Shown one piece after another: positions 57,761 through 64,000 of a stretch of 64,000 nucleotides of DNA. Position numbers and translations under genes: made by a program. The notes beneath the pieces are model-generated. The model had not been told where the DNA came from. It did not search any database and saw only the letters and a list, made by a program, of their open reading frames with translations. The DNA lies in assembly GCA_973895155.1 (NCBI GenBank), contig OZ316892.1:7998001-8062000 (forward strand). Reading direction: 5' to 3'. Origin of the DNA: Marsupella aquatica (lineage: Eukaryota > Marchantiophyta). Numbering within the stretch: the stretch's first letter is position 1; each line of letters begins with the position of its first letter.

Positions 57761-59610
57761 TCACGGTCTACGGGTCTAGAGGCTTCGCTGGCTAGAGGCT
57801 TCACGAATCACTATAATATTGAAGCCTATACCCATGACTCTAGTTTGCCCTTGGCGCTTTATAAGTAAGATAAGATGTGATTGACACTTACTCCAAACAG
57901 GCCAGTGCGGTTCTTCTGCAACAAGGTGCGATTTATGCAGACGATTACTGTCCGTGACACGGTGACACCCGAGAGTAATGCACGGACAGGACCACCGATC
58001 GCATTTCGCACGGAGAGAGAGGACTGACGCTCACGATTATGCTCCGCTCCGCCCCGCCAAAATTCAATGGAGCAAGAGGCATTTTCTAGAGAGTTCTCCG
58101 TGAACGAAGAACAAAGAACGAAGCACGAGAAACGAAATTGAGAGCATGAGTAGTGCTGCTGAATCACCGCTTGGGAAGATAGATCATCGATCACATTTCT
58201 GATTCCCCGCCCGGCGGCTCGGTACTCTGTAGCGTCCTCAATTTCCCTGGCGGACAGCTCAATCTGCATTTTCTCCACGTTCGCGCGCACGGCGTCAAGA
58301 TCGTGCGCTGATTTTGTGCTGATTGACCGATTGGATTTTTTGTCCTTGTCAAACTGTTTGTCTGCGAAGCCTGCTTCGTAACGCGTTTGCCAGCTTGCAA
58401 CAAGGAGTGGAGCGAATGCGGTTGGTTGATTGATTGATTGATTGATTGGCACAATTTGGAGGCCATTGGTGATTGCCTTTAGACATCGAAAATCAGGTGA
58501 GGCGGTTTGGGGAGGGAATTCTGCAATGGTGCATGTTTCTGCACCTTGTGAGGCTCAGAAAACGGATCTTGATTCTCAGACGGATAGGTGTGTTGCGTGA
58601 GGGAGCTGTCGTGCTTTTTGGCTGCAGGAATTCGGACAATTATTCCTGAAGCTCGATTGTACTCCCCCTTGTGAGGGTGTCTGACCCGACTTGAATTGTG
58701 AGGCGGGAAAGTGGCCTGCTGGGTGAAGAAGACTGCTCACGATTGAGCACATTACTTAGGCAGACGACTAGCAGATGAGAGGGTTAGCAGCCGTGGTCAA
58801 GGGAGGCATTTTTCTGCGCAGCAACACTTCAGCAAATCTAACGAGGAAGAGGATCGGCAGCTTTCAAATTTCAGCTCTCCACAATTTTGTAGATCGTGTG
58901 ATGGAAGCAGGGGTGAGATTCACAACTTTCTTGCACAACTTTGTATCATTGATGCGCAATTTGAGTGGGAACAGATTCACCCTAGACATCTAAGTAGCAT
59001 CATTCGTGCTCAGTTTAGATAGACATGGATCAAGGAACAAGTCGGCTGGGATAAAAAAAATAGCACTATAATCATAATTATTTTTACGTTTCAAGGCACA
59101 GATTGTTCTGGAAGGATGAAGTTACGGTGCGTCTGAAGAATAAAGATTTAAAAACAGGGATATCTGTTGGTCCCGTGCTTTCCTTTACTACATCAAGTGC
59201 ATTTTGGTCTGTGTCTTCGTCCTCAGTCCACACATCGTTGGCTTCAGACCTTAACCACGCATTGGCCACTTTTAATGCGTATGCATCTTTCGACTCAAAG
59301 TTTGTCACATTTCAGATGTAGCACTATCTCTCGTAGCTGCCTCCTCTGTTGCCTGCTGCTGCATTAGGACGTCTGAATCGGTCTTTTGCATGTGATTTGT
59401 CCGTACTTATTATCAGTAGAATTGCAATTGTCTTCTATAGACTGAAAGCCTCTTAGTAATGTACTGTTCCACGCTCCGGTTGGGACCCCGGGACTTGAAG
59501 ATCTTTTCCTTTTGCATTAGACCGTAAAAGTTTCATAGAACTCTGAGGAAGGCAAGCTTGTGCTCATCTGATATTTCCCTATAAGCTTTCTTACTCGCTT
59601 GTTTGTTTCT
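57761..59610. other. Upstream region of the tRNA ligase gene
   Basis: It should hold the ligase promoter and 5' UTR. A (TTGA)n microsatellite of about six units lies at 58424-58447. Minus-strand frames at 57859-58452 and 59084-59308 look moderately protein-like (DLDAVRANVEKMQIELSARE; NAWLRSEANDVWTEDED) but have no ATG or splice sites that join them. A plus-strand frame from 58775 ends in a donor-like GGG|GTGAGA at 58914 yet does not join the ligase in phase. Confidence 0.4.
58424..58447. repeat. TTGA microsatellite
   Basis: About six consecutive TTGA units. Confidence 0.95.
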
Positions 59611-62600
59611 ATGAACCAGAAGAATGTGCAAGCCAATCACACACAAGGCAATCAATGCACCTCTAAGAAATCTCACTCTCCTGGCAACAAAGATGGTGTA
59701 CGAAAGCAAGTATGGGCGCCTAAGCGTCAGAATTATGAATCGGAACTGAAAGCTTCTGTGACCCGTGATCTAGATGCCATCAGTGATTTAGAGGTGATAA
59801 AGTCTCCGCAGCCTCCTGAAGAGGTATTTTCCCATGCATATGCTATACCTTGTCAGGACTTGATATTAACCAAGAGGCACGCAAATTCTTACTGTTACAT
59901 TTTGATCAATCAGTTTGGTGGATCTGAGTGTAGGGTTGAAGCAAAAGAATCGATAGGGCGGGATTAGTGTCACAGACTCATTGAAGTCTCTGTTTTCGGT
60001 CACAAGCTCCTGACATGGATTTGAGAGGAATCCTTTGTCGGCATGGGGAATTTCCTGAGTATCACTTTGATGTCCTTTTGCAGGTGGCGGAAAATAAGAC
60101 AGTTACGACGAAGTTATTTGCTCAAGCACAAGTGAAAGCTACCTTTTACCCAAAGTTTGAGAACGAAAAGTCGGACCAAGAGGTGAGGTATTGGTGACGC
60201 ATGCGCTGAATGGAAACGTTTAAAACCAGTCTGATACAAAGAAAGTTTTCTTCAGCTGACAATTTTCGATGTCGTGATGTGTTCCTTGCACCAGGTTAGG
60301 ACGAAGATGATCCAAATAGTTTCAGCTGGGACGGGTGTTCTAGAGGTAGATTTCTGAATAATCTTTTACATTGCTTTTGCAACTAGGCAGATCTATATCA
60401 AGTTTTGAACTGTACTCCCTCGGAATTTATGGATCAATTCCAGTGCGTAAATGGCCTGCAGGGACACATGTCAGTTCGTGGTAAGAAAACTGTGAAGGGA
60501 TACTGGCTCCAATAAACTTCTTGAAACCCATTGATCTTACAATGAATTCGTAAAGTTCATTGATCTCTATGCAGCAGTCTCCTCTTGCGCATACGCCTAG
60601 CTAATATGTCCAATTGAAAGTAATGTGGACATGCCTAGGGAGGAACAACAGCTCTTCCTTTATATTTTACCGGTGGAGTAAATGGACTGCATCAATTTCA
60701 TCTCTTCTTGCAGGTTTCGTTGAAACATTCGGGATCCCTCTTCTTGTATTCTGGAGATGGTACTGGTGGAGCTTTTGCAAAGAACAGTTACGGAAATCTG
60801 TAAGTTCTCATGCCTATTTATTTCAACGTCGGTAGCTGGCTCTTTCAAATACATGACTGACTTTAATTGTAGTTTGGCAACTGGTGGCTACATTAAATCT
60901 GGCTTGGAAGGCTCAAATTAGTGATGTTTTTGTCATGCGTTCTTTAGGTATACAGCTGTGGGTGTCTTTGTGCTGGGGCGACTACTCAAAGAAGCATGGG
61001 GTGCAAAAGCACCTGAAAAGCAACGGGAATTCAACGTTTATCTTGAGGTAAAGCAAGAATGTAGCTGCTGGCTTAAAGCAGGAAATTCTGCACGGGCTTC
61101 CCATGAGCACCAAAAGATCCAGCTGTTCAAGTTCAGGATATCTAACATATATACGTGACTGTCATAATGCTGAAGAGGAGTTCCTGGTGTTTCTTTCCTT
61201 TTGACAATGGTAACAAGAACTCCACAATGGTAACAAGATGTCGACCTTTCCGAGCCGTGGGTCTTCACTGTGTCGTCTTACTGTGGGGGTCTGGTTCTTC
61301 AATTCCGGATGGTCTGAAACCCGTTATCGCAGCATTGCATGTCTAGTTGGAGGCCTCTAACCTTGGATACTGTGTCAATGTAGGAAAATCATTTATCCAT
61401 TGCAATGGAGCTAGTTACTGCGGTTTTAGGGGATCACGGACAGCGGCCTCTTCAAGATTTTGGTTCGTTACTGCCTCAATTCAGCATATATATATATCTG
61501 TCTGTTCTTAATTCTGATTCGTCTAGGATTGGTGTTCAGTTTAGTTCAGCAGATGCTTAGACTTACGGCCTGAGGATTTTATTGGACATCTATGGTGTCG
61601 TTTACTGGCTCATAAAACTCGGCTAGAATATTTATGATAGTTCAGATAGACAATTCTGATCCATTCATGGTAGATGACAAGCATGATCTCTTAAAATTGG
61701 CAGTAGAAGTTCTTTCGCAAGTAGTACCTTCTCAACCTAAGAGCCCATGACAAGTATAATCAATATTTGTGCTTATTCGAAATTGAACTTTTGTGGGTTG
61801 CTTTGAGCAGTGGTTGTAACTGCTGTGACTGAACTAAAAGGGCGACCACGTTTTTCTTCAACAGCGGATGTGGTTGCCTTCTGCCACAAGTGGCGGCTGC
61901 CAACAAATCAACTCTGGTTATTTTCGAAGAAGTGAGAATTTGGACTTTAGTTTTTGCATTGTTTGGGTTAGTTACAATTACACTCGTGTTGTGTCCGTGC
62001 GTAAGGTCTTTTGTACTGGGCTTGAGGTGCATTTCTGCCGCTGATGGTTAATGTTGCCGCTGAAATTAGAAAGTCGGTGACAGCTTTCTTCTCAGCGTAT
62101 GATGCCCTTTGTGAGGAGGGAATTGCAAGCAGTGTCACGAAAGCTTTGGATGAACTAGCTGATTTGGCAGTGCCAGGTGGTTAATTTTGTAAACCTTCTC
62201 TCCGCTTCTTTGGATGTGTGCGCTCATCTGTCATACCTGGAATTGGTTGGGATCTGCTCGTGATAATTCCCTTGGTTCAAAATGCATTTAGTAAGTGTAC
62301 AATTCCTATAAGCGGAGAACCACTTGCATAATGATGTTCCGCCCAAATATATAGTGTAAATGAAACGATTAGCGGTACTTGACGGTTTGAGTGATGTCCT
62401 CACAGGGACCAGGAGCCATACAGAACTCCAAGGAGAGATTCTCGAAGGTCTCGTGGCACGTGTGGTGAATCCCACAAGCATTACCCATATGGAATCGACT
62501 CTACTTCAGCATCGTGTTCCCGAGAAACCAGACGGTACTAATCACTTTCATTAGCAATCCGTCTGCCTCTTACAATATCGCTTAAATACCGGTGATCGTC

Positions 62601-64000
62601 TGACTGATAATGTTTGTAATCCTCAGGATCAACCAACCTCGGTCTATCGCTTCGAGAAATTTGCGCTGCTAATAGGGAGAGTGAAACGAAGGTTTGTTTA
62701 TCCCATAAATGATTCCATTCCGTGATTGAAAGTAACAAGCAGACAAAGTTGGGATGGTCATTTCAATGGTGAACATTACGTCCGAGTCTAGAATATTCAA
62801 ATTCTTATAATTTAGAATTGAATTCCTTCATTAAAAATAGAACACAAATGGTTTTCTTAATCGTTCTTGATTTGCGATTGAGAATCACCAGGTTAATTAT
62901 ACAGATCTATCTCTTCTATTGTTTTCTGGTGTGTGGGAACTTTCTCTTGATTTCACTTTTGGAGTCGGTGCCATAAACGTAGCGAAATACTGAATCGTTT
63001 TGTTGGCTTATTTTTTTGTAGCAAATCAAAGCTCTTCTTCAGTCCATCGGGTCCGATATGTGCTCCAATGTTTCGGACTGGTTGGAGGAGAAAACTCCTG
63101 TCGCAGAAGCACAGTTGGTAGCGAGCTTCCTGCAGGCCTCTCCTGCTGATAAGCAAACACTAAAGTTACAAGTAAGGCTTCACCGTCTTTCCTACTACCT
63201 CCTTTCAAATTTCTTTTTCATAGCTTGAAGTTGTTGTGCAGTGGAACAAAATGATTTTGTTCTCGTGTCCCTTCTCTGCGTGACATCACCTCATCACATA
63301 TAAGGAAAATATTTAAGCTAGGATCTAGCATGGCGCGACGTCCAAAGTGGACAATTGGGAGGCAACAGAATGCCGAAACTGCATTGCTTTTTTCTTGAAT
63401 TTTTCCTTTGCTTTAAGAGTCTTCATAATTCTGAACAAGCTTAATTCTCGTCTGTGCAGGAACTTTGTAATGCCATACGTTCAAAGAAGTTGCCTGTTCG
63501 CTTCAAGTGCCGGACAAATTCACATCGCCAACAAGGTGTCATGGATGACAAGGACTTATCATCATTTAGAATGACAATTCATGTGCTATCTGATTTTGCG
63601 TTTCAAAGATATCAAACTGAGATGAGGTACTATGAGTTCAGCACCAATGATCTTGACTTTGGGCCTCTGCCTCTGACCCACTTCTATCATTCTATTCTTT
63701 CTATTTTATTCAATGCATCGTTCTCCTGCATACTAAGAGCTACGTACTGTTCGTCATGACAGGAAACAACCTGGTTTGTGGCCATTATATAGAGGTAAGC
63801 GTGACAACAACCTGATCTAGCGTCAGTATGCCTTGTAGTTGTCAGACCAATGTCTCCTGTAATGGATGTGGGATCGTGAGGTTTTTACTGGCAATTAGCT
63901 GAACTGTTTCTCAAAGGAGCTGACGGAGTTTTACATGCATTATGGTTGGCCGTCATGATCCAGGATTTTTCGTGGATGTCGATTTGTTCCACTCGAAGGA
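59611..64000 (+). CDS. RNL: Plant-type tRNA ligase, 5' part
   Basis: Fourteen exons join in phase and the gene runs off the right edge: 59611-59823, 60084-60182, 60295-60345, 60714-60799, 60948-61047, 61384-61462, 61811-61931, 62070-62176, 62406-62534, 62627-62691, 63022-63171, 63460-63626, 63763-63794 and 63964 onward. About 478 of roughly 1,100 residues are present. The enzyme heals and seals tRNA halves in tRNA splicing and joins IRE1-cleaved bZIP mRNA in the unfolded protein response. The part here is the N-terminal adenylyltransferase domain: ATFYPKFENEK, the nucleotidyl-lysine motif KHSGS in SLKHSGSLFLY, NLYTAVGVFVLGRLLKEAWG, LGDHGQRPL, WRLPTNQLWLFS, GEILEGLVARVV and LWPLYRGFFVDV all match Arabidopsis RNL. 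The kinase and cyclic phosphodiesterase domains lie beyond 64000. The start at 59611 is the first ATG in frame; the N-terminal 40 residues are poorly conserved, so an upstream exon is possible. Confidence 0.97.

Noticed and set aside
57859-58452. 197-codon minus-strand frame
   Set aside because: The first part looks protein-like, but it opens on a GTG within a TTGA microsatellite, and the later part has cysteine/serine-rich shadow composition. No splice partner was found.
59084-59308. Minus-strand frame with an acidic protein-like sequence upstream of the tRNA ligase
   Set aside because: No ATG, no convincing acceptor after the upstream stop, and no in-phase partner exon found.

Overview
The window is nuclear DNA of a land plant. 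Four loci are plant gene families with many phase-consistent GT-AG introns: a BTB/POZ protein of the Arabidopsis At2g30600 type, TAP46, GDP-mannose 3,5-epimerase and the plant-type tRNA ligase. The proteins are clearly diverged from Arabidopsis, and the spacers are packed with degenerate tandem repeats. I would guess a seed-free plant (moss, liverwort or lycophyte), but that is a weak inference.

Layout: 388-3335 (-) is the N-terminal two thirds of the BTB/POZ gene, whose 3' end is off the window. 6212-6718 is a small TTA-flanked MITE. 8348-11532 (+) is a complete nine-exon TAP46 gene (PP2A regulatory subunit). 11.5-21 kb is gene-poor and partly very AT-rich, with tandem repeats and a 66-bp-arm hairpin. 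21440-23083 (-) is a multi-exon gene of unknown function, assembled here from exons that join in phase. 23-28.6 kb is repeats, including a GC-rich island. 28666-30270 (+) is one long open frame for a HIRIP3/CHZ-like acidic nuclear protein. 31925-34845 (-) is a complete six-exon GDP-mannose 3,5-epimerase. 35-46 kb is dispersed repeats, tandem arrays, a short LINE insertion with target duplication, and a decayed Copia LTR. 47147-53139 is a full-length, young Ty1/Copia retrotransposon on the minus strand, inserted into a decayed FCP1/NIF-type phosphatase pseudogene. 53.7-59.6 kb has no recognised gene. 59611-64000 (+) is the 5' part (14 exons seen) of the tRNA ligase gene, which runs off the right edge.

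The genes are independent single-copy housekeeping genes on both strands and do not form a pathway cluster. The most unusual items are the unknown gene at 21.4-23.1 kb, the Copia element (one in-frame TGA between gag and pol, altered protease active site, LTRs that differ only in repeat copy number as far as I compared them), the phosphatase pseudogene it split, the long hairpin at 14 kb, and several tandem arrays.
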